Positions 15,978 to 28,554 are shown, numbered from the stretch's first letter. The stretch: 64,000 nucleotides of DNA from Prorocentrum cordatum (GCA_963575745.1 CAUYUJ010003016.1:19003-83002); one strand, 5' to 3'. Notes: generated by a model not told the origin, from the sequence alone. Numbers and translations are program-made.

Positions 15978-16130
15978 ACCCCCGTGGAATGTTTCGTGGC
16001 GTGTCTGGTTGAGTGGTTGCCTGTTCGTGGGGTGTCTCGTGGAATGTTTCAAAGGGTGTCTCGTGGAATGTTTCGTGAGGTGTCTCGTGGAATGTTTCGT
16101 GAGGTGTCTCGTGGGATGTTTCGCGGGGTG
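15978..16130 (+). repeat. 24-bp minisatellite GTGTCTCGTGGAATGTTTCGTGAG
   Basis: Tandem 24-bp units with variants. Equivalent blocks lie at about 16318-16490 and 17626-17800, each directly after a 16-bp array. The unit shares the core ATGTCTCG/GTGTCTCG with the GAGGATGTCTCGAG dispersed motif. Confidence 0.9.
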
Positions 16131-16838
16131 GCACGACCACGCCCCAGCACGACCACGCCCCAGCACGACCACCCCCCAGCACGACCACCCCCCCAGCACG
16201 ACCACCCCCCAGCACGACCACCCCCCAGCACGACCACACCCCAGCACGACCACTCCCCAGCACGACCACACCCCAGCACGACCACACCCCAGCACGACCA
16301 CACCCAGTCGCACCCCCGTGGAATGTTTCGTGGCGTGTCTGGTTGAGTGGTTGCCTGTTCGTGGGGTGTCTCGTGGAATGTTTCAAAGGGTGTCTCGTGG
16401 AATGTTTCGTGAGGTGTCTCGTGGAATGTTTCGTGAGGTGTCTCGTGGGATGTTTCGCGGGGTGTCTCGTGGGATGTTTCGTGAGATGTCGCCCAGTTGG
16501 GTATCGTGAAAACGTGACCATGCTGCACATGTCTTTATCCCTTTCCGGGTTCGTGGGTCCATCATGTTCTATGTGAATGAGAGCAGACTGTAGCAGCAGA
16601 AGCAGCAGCGTGCTCGTGCTTCACGTCTTGCTCTCTCTCCCCGTGCCATCCGTCCCGATGGGCGGGTCGGGAACACCAACTTCGGCGAGGCGCGCCGCAC
16701 CCGCCTGACGCCGCCGCCCATCTAAGGAAGAAGGTTGAGGTTTGGATGGGGGTGTTAGTTTACGTGATTGGGAGGTGGTGTTTTCTCTGGGCGTCCAGTG
16801 CCCTATGCAGTCTCGTCTCGGTCTTCAACAGTCGAGTG

Positions 16839-17874
16839 TCTTTTTTCCCGGAAAGGGCGGGGGCCCAGGGTTCTCTTTTACTATGTAAACATGTCCCCCG
16901 GTGCCAACTTGAAGGAGGCCGGCGGATTTTTTCCCTGATAAATATCGAGGTCGAAGGAGGCCGGCAGATTAAAATTTGAGGATGTCTCGAGCGAAACGCT
17001 TGTTTTTGAAATCCCGATCGATAAATCACAGAGCGGGCCACTTTTTCGTGTGTTGAGGATGTCTCGAGCGAAACGCTTGCTCCGCAGAGTTTGCCGAGGA
17101 TGTCTCGAGCGAAACGCTTGTTTTGCAGAGCCGACCGCGACGCGGAAAAGCGCCCCGCGCGAAGGAATTTCGATGATGTCTCGACTAATTCCTTTGTTTT
17201 TGTACGATTTCCTGGAATTTTGGCAGGATGTCTCGAGCGAAATGCACGACCCCACCCTAGCACGACCATACCCCAGCACGACCACACCCCAGCACGACCA
17301 GACCCCAGCACGACCCCACCCCAGCACGACCCCACCCCAGCACGACCATACCCCAGCACGACCACACCCCAGCACGACCCGACCCCAGCACGACCCTACC
17401 CCAGCAAGACCACACCCCAGCACGACCACACCCCAGCACGACCTCACCACAGCACGACCACACCCCAGCACGACCACGCCCCAGCACGACCACGCCCCAG
17501 CACGACCACGCCCCAGCACGACCACCCCCAGCACGACCACCCCCAGCACGACCACCCCCAGCACGACCACCCAGCACGACCACACCCCAGCACGACCACT
17601 CCCCACGACCACGTCGCACCCCCGTGGAATGTTTCGTGGCGTGTCTGGTTGAGTGGTTGCCTGTTCGTGGGGTGTCTCGTGGAATGTTTCACGGGGTGTC
17701 TCGTGGAATGTTTCGTGAGGTGTCTCGTGGAATGTTTCGTGAGGTGTCTCGTGGGATGTTTCGCGGGGTGTCTCGTGGGATGTTTCGTGAGATGTCGCCC
17801 AGTTGGGTATCGTGAAAACGTGACCATGCTGCACATGTCTTTATCCCTTTCCGGGTTCGTGGGTCCATCATGTT
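16839..17874 (+). repeat. Segmental duplication, copy 2
   Basis: Second copy of the 15149 unit, with near-identical flanks and shorter arrays. The 270 bp between copies (16569-16838) show no gene. The high identity outside the arrays suggests a recent duplication. Confidence 0.8.
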
Positions 17875-18026
17875 ACCCTCGGAGGGTCCCTCAAGATGGG
17901 CCGGTCGATCTTTCGGCCTGCATCGAGCAGGCCTGTGGCCTGTTGAAGCGCCTTCGGCTTCGACACGCCCCCGGCAGTAACTGACTGCAGCCCTTTCGCG
18001 GCTATCCGATCCTATCCGATCCTCCT

Positions 18027-18073
18027 TCTCCTCCTCCTCCTCCTCCTCCTCCTCCTCCTCCTCCTCCTCCTCC
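18027..18073 (+). repeat. (CTC)n microsatellite
   Basis: Uninterrupted CTC repeat. The flanks to about 18400 are pyrimidine-rich, with no supported gene. Confidence 0.95.
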
Positions 18074-18399
18074 GTCATGTTCCCTCTTCCTCCCCCTCCC
18101 TCCCCCAACCGCGTCGTCCCACTCACCCTCCTCACGTATTCTCCCATTCCCCCTAGGACAGCGCTTGCATTCCCCCCTTCTCCTCCTGCAGCGGCGGCGG
18201 GGCTCCAGGCCCCTTCAGGCGGCCCAACCAGCTCTTCAGCACGTCAAGCAGCTCAACGATGGAGGCGCAGCCAGACAGGGCGCGGCCCTCCTGGGAGGCC
18301 TCCTCCCCCATCCGTCTTCCTACGAATCGAACCACCCTCGTCCCACAACCAAGCGTGTCCGTTGGGTCGGCTGGGCATTTCGCCTGAGACCTCCACACC

Positions 18400-19380
18400 G
18401 TTTATGACGCTGAAGCTCGAAACTTCCAGACGGTAAAATAATGGAGCGCGGGCGTTTTTCACAATGTGGCTCTCCCGCGGGCGCAGTGTAAATTCGCCCC
18501 AAACGTTTCTAGCAACTGCACGGATGGGAACGGGCATGCTTCCCAAAGCCAATCTCGCCATAGCACCGTGCACATCAGCTCCAGCTTCCACATGTCTTGG
18601 ATATGCCGTTCTCGCCTCAGCACCTTACACATTCTATTCAACAGCTTCCAACCATCAAACGGACGAAGGGTGGGTGGTTCCCATAACGTCCATAACGTAG
18701 CTATGGCGGTCGCGCCGCCGGCTATCGTCGTAGCAGCTTCGAACAGCTACGAATATTAAGTGTGAATCCACTTCAAACTTGGGGTCTCGCTTGAGCCGCT
18801 CGTTGCAATGCCACGACATGTGCTACACTGCGCGTGTATACGCGGGTTGGGGTCGGCTCGCGCCCAAAAGTATGATCTCGCGTAGGACTCCCTCAAGCAT
18901 AAACACAGAAGCGCGAGTGCACACGTGCAACGGATGAACATATGGAAGAAAGTGCATCTTCGCTGGAAGCAAACCATCAATTGTTGTTCCTAACAGTTCG
19001 CAACCACTCTGACAAGAACCACGCACGGAATTCAAAGCGGAGCTTTCGCCCGAAGCATGCTCGTCGTTCACGGGGGCGCTTCACGAAGAGAGCAATGATG
19101 TTTGTGGACTTACGAGGGGGCTTGGGACGGGAGGGTGTATTGCAGCATCGGTGCTGCATCAAAGGCTTACTGCTCTAGCCCTCCTCCTGCCCATCCTCCA
19201 TGCTGCCTCCCCGCCCCCTCACGGCACAGGGTGGCGACTTTGAGTCTTGACCAGCCGAAGGGGACGAGGAGAGCCCTGTGCGGTTTCGTACTGTTCCTGG
19301 TGGCGTATCGAGCGTCTAGTGGCATGTGGGGGTACTGTGCTCTCCACACATCTATTCCAAGCCTCCTCGTTCCCCTCTTC
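18400..19380. other. Non-coding tract with diverged repeat fragments
   Basis: From 18440 to about 18640 the text resembles the ~80-bp repeat at 19670 (CACAATGTGGCTCTC, CTCGCCTCAGCACC). No ORF here has recognisable motifs. 19382-19462 is CT-rich and ends in a short (CTC)n run. Confidence 0.5.
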
Positions 19381-19669
19381 TCATTCATCCTTATCCTTCT
19401 CGTGTCCTTCCTCCTCTTCCTCCTCATCCTCCCCCTCCTCCTCCTCCTCCTCCTCCTCCGATCCCCTGTCATCCTGGCCACCAATGGAGACCCGCAGATC
19501 GCACTGACGACCCGTGCATCAAAGGAGTTTCTTTTCCTCCTCCTCCTCCGTTTCCTCTTCCTCTCCCCCCATATTTGCTCCTTATGAATAACTCCTTCCT
19601 GTCGCACCCCGAGGCTGGTAGAAAAGGGCAGGCATGGTGTTTCGCCTGGCACTGTCTCACCACGAATGG

Positions 19670-20100
19670 TCCTGAAGCTCAAAAACTGGCAGCAGCTTCG
19701 CAAATGGAGGGCGGGCGGTGCTCACAGTGCTGCTCTCGCCTTAGCGCCGTGCAAAGTCGTTTCAAACATGCAAAGCCTGAGCGGATTGAAGGCGGCCCGT
19801 TTTCAAAATGTGGCTCTCGCCTCACTGCCGCGCACATTCGTTTGACACATTTGCAAAAGCTTCACGGGTTGAGGGCTAGCCGTTTTCAAAATGCGGTTAT
19901 CGCCTCAACGCCGCGCTCATTTTTTAACATGTGCCGCAGCTTCCCAGATGGAAGGCGGGCCGTTTTCAAAATGTTGTTTTCGCCATTGCAAAAGCTTCGC
20001 GGGTTGAGGGTGGTGGCTCCATTCCAACATGTGGTCTTCGCCTCCGCGCCGCGCGCATTTGTTGAACATGTTCGCAACAGTTCGACGGAGTCCCATGGTT
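19670..20100 (+). repeat. Degenerate ~80-bp tandem repeat
   Basis: GTTTTCAAAATG recurs at about 19799, 19882 and 19961, spaced 83 and 79 bp. Each copy is followed by a TCTCGCCTCAGCGCCGCGC-like block and preceded by CAGCTTC...GGTTGAGGG. About five diverged units. The matching ORFs in all frames are repeat shadows. Confidence 0.75.
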
Positions 20101-22020
20101 GACGTCTCAGAAATTCTGTTCTGGAGCGACTCAGGGCTGCCAGGGCGCAACTGTTACGATGATGTGCGGTGTTGAAGTCCCAAGAACAGCTTTCCAGCAC
20201 GGTTCAGGGCCATCAAGACGCAACAGTCAGGTTGGTTCGTGGCAAGGGAGTTCAGATAATCGTGTTATGACACGCGTCAAAATCTTCAAACGGTTGTCTC
20301 CCGACGGCGCACTTCTGTCAGTGGAAATGAATCCTTGTATAGGGGCCTTTGAAGAGGAAGCCTGGAGGGAGGGTTTATTCTAACCTCGTTGAGGGATCTT
20401 GGGTTTACACTGGTTTTCTTCCTCGCACGTAGCCGCGGCGCCGCGCGTCTCCTCAACCGCGTTCGCGCGCCCGCCGCAACGCGGTTCGAGCCCGAGGCTC
20501 GAGCGCTCGAATTGTTGCGGCCCCGAGCGTGCCATGCGCCATGCGACTGAAACCGAGCACGAGCCATGCTGTGAAGGATGAAAACAAAGGAAGGCAAGTC
20601 AAGGACGCGCGGACGGGGGGGGACCAGCAAAGAAAACCGAAACTACATATGTGATCTCCAGGGGGACCATCGCCGACGAGAGACCGCCAGGAGCCATAAC
20701 AGGGACGGCACTCGCGGAAGCAACTCTTAAAACAATCGCGGCCACCACGCCCATGACTGCACTTGCAATCAGATCTCTACCTGCCTCTACTCATGTCCTG
20801 CATACGGGCACCCGTGAGCTAACATCCAGCGCCCCCCAAATCGCGTGACAGATGCGCGGAGGCACCCGGCGCATCAACTGTTGATGCTGGCCCCAGTGAA
20901 TTCTGCGAATCTGATCAACGCGCGCAGGCTATTCTTTCAAGTGGCGAACGCTAATCTGCACAGCAAGAGAAGACGGGTAAAGCGTCGCTCTGATCGCACC
21001 CGACATCGGCCCTTCGATTTTGACGCGGGGGAGAGGAGTACCAGCAGCAGCAACCGTCCTCCATGGAGCGAGAAGGTCACGGGCTCTCAGGAGGGCCGCG
21101 GATCCAGCATTCGAGCGCTTAGAACTCGAAGGGATTCCAGCCACAGCGACACTCCGGGGACCACCAAGGGCCCGCCGACCCCAGCTGCCCCGCCCCGCCG
21201 AACGCGCCGAGGGTTCGCGACACTGGCGGGGCGAATGCTTGTTTTCATGGCTGTTCAGTGGCGCGAGGGCCTAAGCATATCCGCGCCGTCGCGAAGGCGC
21301 GCCCGACACTTTCCAGTGGGGGTTCGGGCCTCGTTGGCGCCCCGTGCCCGTCAACGCGGGGCGCCGCTGTGGGCCTGCAGCGAGACCCGAGAGGGTCTGC
21401 GCAACGTATTGCGCATGGTCCGCGTCTTCGGCATAGGTCTCAACGCCCGCCCCCCGCGCGCGGAGGGGCCGTTCGGGCCGTCGTGACCCATCGATTGCCC
21501 GATGCCTGTTGCGCGGCGGCGTCGGGTGAATTGCGCAATGGCGGCGTGTTTTGCCGGGTGCCAGCGCGTGCGCGGATGGAACCGACGGCGGTGCATGACC
21601 TGGCGAACCCTGGGTTTCAGTGCAGGGCGGGCTCGCATCCAAGAGGCAGCCAGGGCTCATCCGCGCGATCTGCGCGTTCGATGGCGGGGGCTTTCCCGAG
21701 GCAGCTTGGGCCCCCGAAGCCAGCGGGGCCACCTCGCGTCAGCGCGCTCTGGTTCGGCGCTTGCCCCCATGGCCGTTCGCGCGTTGAGGGGTCTGCGCTG
21801 GGAACTCGCCCGATGAGTGCCGCGCGGTTTGCGGGGCCGCGGCCTCGTCGCGCGATCTCTCGTGTGATTTCAGCGCGACAGGCGCGCTGTGGCAGCGATC
21901 GGAGAATCGATATTTTGAAAGCGATTTGATTTCTCTATGTGCGTCGTAAGTGTTTGAAAAGTGTTTGGAAAGTGTTTTATGTTGGGATTGCGGCGTGCCC
22001 AGTTCCTACGGCTAACGAAC
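20101..22020. other. No gene recognised
   Basis: GC-rich sequence with several 60-220 codon open frames in opposing strands, none with domain motifs, biased composition or neighbours that support coding. I see no clear repeats here. Confidence 0.4.
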
Positions 22021-22023
22021 TTC

Positions 22024-23821
22024 TCAAAGCTTGCCCCGTTTAGCTCCCCAATTTGTCGACGCCCGGGCGGCCCTCTTCTCCGCCTCGCGAGCGCTGGCCG
22101 TGATTTCCTCCTCGGCGCGCGCTTCGATCAGTTGCATCTCTCCCCCGGCGCGTTGCACTTCGGCCGCGGAACGGACATTGCCCCCACTTGCGACGACTCG
22201 ATCCACTTCGGTCTGCTTGATTGCAGCGGCTGCCTCCGCGGCTAAACGCGCGTTGCGATTCTCTGCTGCTCGTGGCTCCTGGGCTGCTTGCGACATAGTC
22301 GCACGCTGAACTCCGCGGGCCCCCCGGACTGCGCGCCTCCCTTCTCCGGCGAGATGCTTCCCCTGCAGTTGCGCATTGCGCTCGGAAGCAACTGTCATCT
22401 CCAGCCAGATGGCGAGCTCCCGCATCTCCGCTGTCGCTGCAGCAGCCTTCTCGGCCGCCACCGCCTGCTGGCGCCCCTCCAGGAACAGCGCGGCACTCGT
22501 CATTGCCTTCCGGTCTCGCTCCAATGAAAGGGTAGCGACTGCTTGTCGCTGCAACTCCGAGTGTCTTAATTGCTCGCGCATCTCTGTTAGGCCTCCCCCC
22601 CTGGCCCCCACGCCCACAAACCGCTTCCTTTCGTCAGCTTCTCTCGCGCGTCAATCTGCGCAGCCATGCGCATATGGGGCGGCGCCAGCCAGGCTTGGGA
22701 AGTCCAAATTGCTGAGGCTGCATATATCCGATCAATCGTAACAGACTGGCCTCTTGCGCTGCCCCGAGGAACCACGACATCGGGATTCAGGAACCATGGC
22801 GCATCCCAGTCCGTAGTTGGCACACTTGGCATTGATGCGCATGCTGTTTCCGATCGACCTGCCCGACAGGTTGGACAGGTCGGGCGCCTCCGAACGCGGC
22901 CTTGGGCCCCTGGGTCTGCCCCTCTCGGTTCTCCTCTTGCGGGGAGGGCCAGCCCGTGGGTCAGGCGTCTCGGACATAGAAATTGACGGTCGATACATCG
23001 TCTGGCAAGGACGCTGCGGGAACCCGGGCGCATAGCTCCAGGGCCCCCTCCCCGGAACGGGTGCAGGGCCGCGCTCGGGGGGGCCGTCGGATTCACTCCG
23101 CTTGCCGAGCGGCGACACAACGGGAAAACAAAACGTCTCTCACTTCTTTGCTTGCTAGCTGCCAAGTCAGGGTCGCCCGCGGTTTCGTCTTCGATGATCT
23201 CCTCCAAGCCCCGTTCCAACGAATCATCAGGTCGAATCGCGGCATCGTCGCCATATGTGAGGGGCATCGGCGTAGGAAGCCGATAGTCGGCCGACGGGGC
23301 TGGGCATCTGCTGCCACGGGCCTCGCCCCCATCCTTCATGCGGCTGGCGAGCGTTGCGGTAAACGATTGGTCTCGGCGTCGATATGCGAGAAGTTCTCCT
23401 CCGACGAGATCGACTCCGCGTCGCGCTCGCCATCCAAGAGGTCGATGGGGGCGTCGGGCCGATCAGCGATCGGGACAGGATCTCGTTCACCGCCATCGTA
23501 CTGGTTGAGCTCCTTGTCGCCCTTGACCCTCGGAGTGTCCGGGCGGGGCTCGTCATCGACAGATCTGTTCCAGCTGATCTTGGAGTGGGGACGTTGACTC
23601 GGTTCTCCGACATAGTCGGCTGGATCTGCTCCAGGAGCGTTCACGCTCAAGCCGTGGCGTGGTTCGTCTTCTGGTCGCACATCAACCATCGCAGGTTGAA
23701 ACACAACTTCCTTATCTGATGGTGCCACTTTCACCGAAGATAGAAATTCCGGCTGATAACTAATAGGTTGCCATCTCTCCGTTCGGAGGTGAGCTTTCGT
23801 AGCCCACTTGATAGGCAACAT
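22024..23821 (-). pseudogene. Hypothetical coding-like tract in three frames, Ala/Glu/Arg coiled coil at its 3' end
   Basis: Three minus-strand frames follow each other: 23821-23336, 23339-22587 and 22617-22024. The first junction is an ATGA stop/start overlap; the second lies by a six-C run near 22594. The last segment (up to 197 codons) is rich in Ala, Glu, Arg and Gln with heptad-like spacing and should form a long coiled coil. The first is acidic and polar. The middle holds a tract around 22700-22800 that looks coding. I do not recognise the protein. It may be a decayed gene or Gag-like region broken by small indels, or chance open frames in GC-rich DNA. Confidence 0.3.
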
Positions 23822-24105
23822 GAGAACTTGCTCATCTTGATGTTATCCTTATTGTTCTTCCTGTAACAATCTCTTACTCAGGCTCGAGCTGCGAATTGGA
23901 GATGTACTTCGTGTAGCCATGGCGAGAAATGTGTTTATTTGCCGTGGGTTCGTAATTGTACATACCCAAAATACTAAGGGAGGAGGCCGGCCAGCCGAGG
24001 GACGGGCTGGCGCTCGCGCATTTCTCCCAACCGCAGCTAAGACAGCTGCGGGTATGTATCTGCTAGTGTCGCTGAGGCTACGCAAGGGGTTACTACTAAA
24101 TCAAG

Positions 24106-24108
24106 TGT

Positions 24109-24188
<80 letters not shown>

Positions 24189-24218
24189 TATCATCATCGT
24201 CATCATCATCATCACCAC
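24106..24218 (+). repeat. (CAT)n microsatellite
   Basis: About 37 near-perfect triplets with a few interruptions at the right end. It gives a spurious poly-His ORF on + and poly-Met on minus. Confidence 0.95.
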
Positions 24219-24444
24219 CAGGGTGAACAATGCCAGCATGCGGCGAGTGTCACCCTGACGCCTCTTGCTCGCAGTCCCGTCGCCATGAGCTGACATGGCG
24301 CGGCCTACGAGATGCGCGGCGAAGGAAGCAGACAAACCACAATGGTGTAAAAGTGAAACAGGGCCTTACCCGAATACACCCGCACCGGTCGACAGAGGGT
24401 GGCTTCGGGCAGTTGTCTCGAGCCAAAGCGGCTACGGAACACTG

Positions 24445-24586
24445 GTCCTCCTCCTCCTGCTCCTCCTCCTGCTCCTCCTCCTCATCCTCCTCCTGCTCCT
24501 CCTCCTCCTCCTCCGCCTGCTCCTCTTCCTCCTCCTCCTCCTCCTCCTCCTCCTCCTCCTCCTCCTCCTCCTCCTCCCCTCCCTAC
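24445..24586 (+). repeat. (CTC)n microsatellite, interrupted
   Basis: Runs of CTC broken by CTG and TTC triplets. Spurious poly-Ser, poly-Leu and poly-Pro frames result. Confidence 0.95.
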
Positions 24587-24889
24587 TCATCCCACCATTG
24601 CCCTAGCCTATGCCTCCCCCTTCATCAGTCTGCCCTTCCAACTAACTCCCTCACAATATCTGTCATCTCGCGCTGCTGCGTTGCGAATTGGGTCCGGCGG
24701 AGCAGGAAATCATATGTGATCCAAAGTGACCCCCCCAACGCATCTGGGATCGACCCCCCCCCCCACCCTGGATGGATACAACCGTGAGCCTCGCGAAGGC
24801 CTCGCGAATGGGATCGCTCCCCACCCCCTTCTGTGGTCGTGGCGTGGTGGTTGGTGCTGGTGCACCCCCCTACCCCTGTGGGCGTGGGT

Positions 24890-25185
24890 GGTTCGTCGTC
24901 TTCGTCGTCGTCCGTCGGCGTCGGCGGCGTCGGCGTCGTCCGTCTTCGTCGGCGTCGGCGGCACATGCGACGGCGTCGGTGTCTCCGTCGGCGATGGCAT
25001 CGACGTCTCCGTCGGCGGCGTCGTCGGCGTCGTTGTCGTCGTCGTGGCAATCGCCGTCGCCGTCGCCGTCGCGGTCGCCGTCGCCGTCGCCGCCGCCGCC
25101 GCCGTGGCCTTCGCCGTCGTCGTCGTCGTCATCATCGGCGTCGGGGTCGGCGTCGGCGTCAGCGTCGGCGTCGTCGTCCCCATCC
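24890..25185 (+). repeat. (GTC/GGC)n imperfect triplet repeat
   Basis: Alternating CGTCGTC and GGCGTCGG triplets over about 300 bp, keeping all six frames largely open. No gene. Confidence 0.9.
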
Positions 25186-25271
25186 CCTCTTCCATCTGGG
25201 GGGAGGGCCTGCGAAACCCTGGGACCCCTCCCATCTGGTAGGGGGGGCTTGTGAACCCTCGACCCATGATC

Positions 25272-25318
25272 ATATATATATATATATATAAGTATATATA
25301 TATATGTATATATATATA
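25272..25318 (+). repeat. (TA)n dinucleotide tract
   Basis: TATATA runs broken by AAG and TGT. It is the only clearly AT-rich tract nearby. 25320-26430 holds no gene I can support. Confidence 0.9.
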
Positions 25319-26439
25319 CTGCAAGCACTGCGGACTGCAGTGAATGACTGGACGCGTCATGCCTGGCATAACGCACCTGAGGGCACTAGCCATTTAGGAT
25401 CTGCGCGGCCCATCACAAGCGCATTCAAACGAGCGCGGCTCAAAGCTCGGTGAAGGTGACGGGAATACTCAGTGCTTCGATGCCTGCCAGAAGGTTTAGG
25501 GGAGCACGTGGATGCAGCAAACAGCTGTACGTCTACTGCTATTGTATATCCTTCTCCCCCTCCTCCCCCCATCCGACCTCACACCCGCCCGACCTCCTCC
25601 GTGCTCCTCCACCCTGGCGCCAACCTCCAAAAATACTTGTTCCTTCTCTCAGACGTCGCGACCAAACGGGGCAACAACAAGTTCTGCTACTACTCCCGCC
25701 GGCCCGAACACCAGGGCCGCTGGACTAGAGACCAGGCTCGGTCGAGTCCTCCTCGAAACGCTGCTGGATATTCAAGCCGCTGGGCCCAGCGACCGACCTC
25801 AGGATGCATTGCAGTAGAGGCATGGGCGTCCATCTCGTCCTCCTCCCTCCCGCCTTCCCTCCTTCACTTCTTTCTTCCCATCATCCGTCCAAACCTGACC
25901 TGACAAGAACGGGAAGCGAATGTTCGAACGTTCGTTGCAGGTGTGGCATCACATGGGGACGTCAAAGCTGGAACGCTTGTGCGAACAGGAGGGGGCTGCG
26001 CGTTGCCCAAGTCAAGGATCCCTCGAAAATATACGACGCTTGCGCTCCCGAGGCGCAGATCCCTCGTAAAGCACAAGCGATACGCGCCTCCGAGGCCACG
26101 ACCCATTGCAAAGTACTCTGGGTTCATGCCTCGGCGACCAGGACCCACAGAAGTGCAGCCAGATTCACGCCCTGGAACCGCTATTACTTGTACTGTGCGC
26201 AAGCGGTCAGTTACCACGCGGCCCCCGCGTCCACATTCAAAATCCCGAGCTATCCGCCGTCCCCTTGGGGTTCGGTCCGGCTGGCTTGCAGGGGGGGGGA
26301 TCCGGTTAAACGGACTAGATCCCTCACCCCTCCCAAGAATGCCCAGGATGCCTCCGACCGTCTCCGGCCACTCCAAGATGCTCCAAGACGGCCCATTATA
26401 TTTTGAATACGACTGGCGATAACCCCAAGACGGTCCAAG

Positions 26440-27115
26440 AGGCCTGTAACATGAAGCCCTCTTGGATCCCTCTGGCGCCGTTTCCGGGGCCTCTTGAGCT
26501 GTCTTGGGGCTGTGTAACCCGAATTCGGGATAAGGAGATGGAAAATCTAGTGACCTTCGGTCCATCCCGCCACCGTGCCCAGGCATTGAGAATGAGACGA
26601 AGTGAAAGTTCGTTGGGCTCTCTTGGGAGGCTTCTCGCGGGCCGTTTTGGGTCCTCTTGGGGCCTCTTTTGGGCCACTTGGGGGCCTTTTGGGGCGTCTT
26701 GGGGGCCTCTCGGGGGCCTCTTGGGACCTCTTGAGCGCCTCCTGGGGCCTCCTGGGGCCGTCTTTGGGCGGGATGCTCCGATTTTCGATTCGGGCTCTCC
26801 CTCTTGGGCCCCTCTTGGGGCCCTCGTGGGCCTTCTTGGGAGCCGCTTGGGCCGTCTTGGCGCCCTCTTCGGCCGTCTTGGGCGCCTCTTGAGAGTCTCT
26901 TGGGCCGTCGCGGGTCGGTCTTGTCTTGGACCGTCTTCGACGCCGCGAAGACGAGAAAATCGTATATACTAAAAGTATACGTTTTCACATGGGAATTTGA
27001 CGATCTTGGCCTCTTGGGCCCTCTTGGGGGTGCTCTTGGAGGCCCCTGGGGCCGTCATGCGGGCCCCCTGGAGCCGTCCTGTGGTCTTCTAGGGACCCTC
27101 TTGGGCGCTCCAAGA
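26440..27115 (-). repeat. Degenerate CCAAGAGGCC-family low-complexity tract
   Basis: Dozens of loosely periodic (about 9-12 bp) copies of GGCCTCTTGGGG and variants, i.e. CCAAGAGGCC on the minus strand. Related tracts lie at 28555-29150 (+), 30311-30443 (+) and 46764-47205 (+). Long open frames here are composition shadows. Confidence 0.8.
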
Positions 27116-27165
27116 GCGATCTGAACACAAAGGCGGCCTGGAGCCAACGCCAACTCCATTTTTTA

Positions 27166-28063
27166 GAGGATGTCCCGAGCAAAACGGCCAATTTAGAAAC
27201 CTATCTTGACATGAACGGGAAGCGCGTGAAATCGAAGAGCCTGGCAAGAACGTGCACCAACATTAATGTCGCATGTCGCCTAGGCGCTCTTCCCGACCGT
27301 CCACAAGGGGTACCAGGTGGAGTTCACTACCCGCGCAAGTTCAGACGTGGCCCTCACCCGAACTCCCAAAAATATGCCAGATAGGGTTCACTAGCCGCGC
27401 AAGTTGAGACGTGGCGCTCGCCCGAAACGGACGGAAAGAATAAGATTCTGCAAGGAAATATGAAAACGCGAAATACCGCGATATAAATGTACGTGCAAGG
27501 ATCTCTCCGATAGTACCGACTGAGACCGGATGAGCCGAACAGCTATAACATATGTGGACGGCGGGCGGGGGCTGATTCCCGCGGAGGATCAGGGCCAACA
27601 CCAGCTAGAGTTCACTCCTCGCCTGAGTTCAGCGACGCTACTAACTGACATGGGCAGCCAGCTCCACCTGGCACCCCGCGTTGAATCGGTGAGAGATGAA
27701 CTCGCGCGGAGAGTGAACTGAACCTGCTGTGGTGTAATCACCAGCGTAATGGTCTGCAGCCCCTGAAGCGATTCGGTCGAATGATGGCTCTGATTGGTGT
27801 CTGGCTCCTGTTCCTGATTCTGTGTTCCTCCGCGACATGCGACATCACTCTTCTGTGAATCCCATCTGGCAGGTCAACATCCTATTGTTTCGAGGATGTC
27901 TCAGGCGAGAGCCCCTTTTTTGCAGATCCGAAGATTCCGCGACCGATTTCAGTATCCCCATGTTGTGAAGATGTCTCAGGCGAAATCGTCATTTTTATAC
28001 AAAAAGCCTTAAACGATAGCCTCCAACATCTCCATTTTGTGAGGATGTCTCAGGCGAAATGGC
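27166..28063 (+). repeat. Dispersed GAGGATGTCTCRRGCGAAA motif, four copies
   Basis: Copies begin at about 27166, 27892, 27967 and 28041, each followed by unrelated sequence. Exact relatives occur at 15289, 15368, 15409 and 15538 and in the second segmental copy. Each copy is about 20-25 bp. No gene is supported from 27120 to 28550. Confidence 0.75.
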
Positions 28064-28554
28064 CATTCTGGGGAATCCGCCTGGGGCTGACGGAGGAGCA
28101 ACCCCGAGACCTTCCCCCCTCTGCACTCCCCCCAATTGATAAATATTTCCCTCCGGGTCTGCACCAACGTCCATCGCGCGACTCTTCGAGTCTAAGCGCG
28201 CTTCCCGTCATCCGCCAACGCCCGGCCAGGATGCGATCAGGAGCCCCATATAAAGGTTTTCCCTTAAGAAAAACGGTCCACGCTCCTCGTTCCTCGTTCG
28301 CGCTTCCCGTCATCCGCCGACCCTGTCGGCGTGTGTGAGGGGCTTGGCTGTTCAAGTCGTCGTCTCCGTCAGTCGTCGTCTCCGTCGTCCCCTTTCCCTG
28401 CGCCCTCCCCCTCAAGCTTGTCAGCGAGAGAAAATCTAGCAACATCGTAATCGAGTCGAAGGGAAACCCCTTCCCTTTGATCCCTTCCCCGCGCCGGGGG
28501 GCCGGGAGGTGGGTCCTGGGAGGTGGTCCCGGGGGCCCTGGGGCCTCAGAAAAT

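Larger units (their letters stand above)
15149..16568 (+). repeat. Segmental duplication, copy 1 (minisatellite-bearing)
   Basis: A unit starting with CCCGGAAAGGGCG, followed by a 'GAGGATGTCTCGAG' motif cluster, a 16-bp minisatellite, a 24-bp minisatellite and an end at the TTTCCGGGTTCGTGGGTCC region. The same order recurs at 16839-17874. Copy 1 has an extra internal duplication of the 16-bp plus 24-bp arrays. No gene is supported. Confidence 0.8.

Noticed and set aside
15287-17834. Long Thr/Pro/His- and Trp/Gly/Val-rich ORFs on both strands
   Set aside because: They are read from the 16-bp and 24-bp minisatellites, whose units lack stops in the open frames. No domain or start context supports coding.
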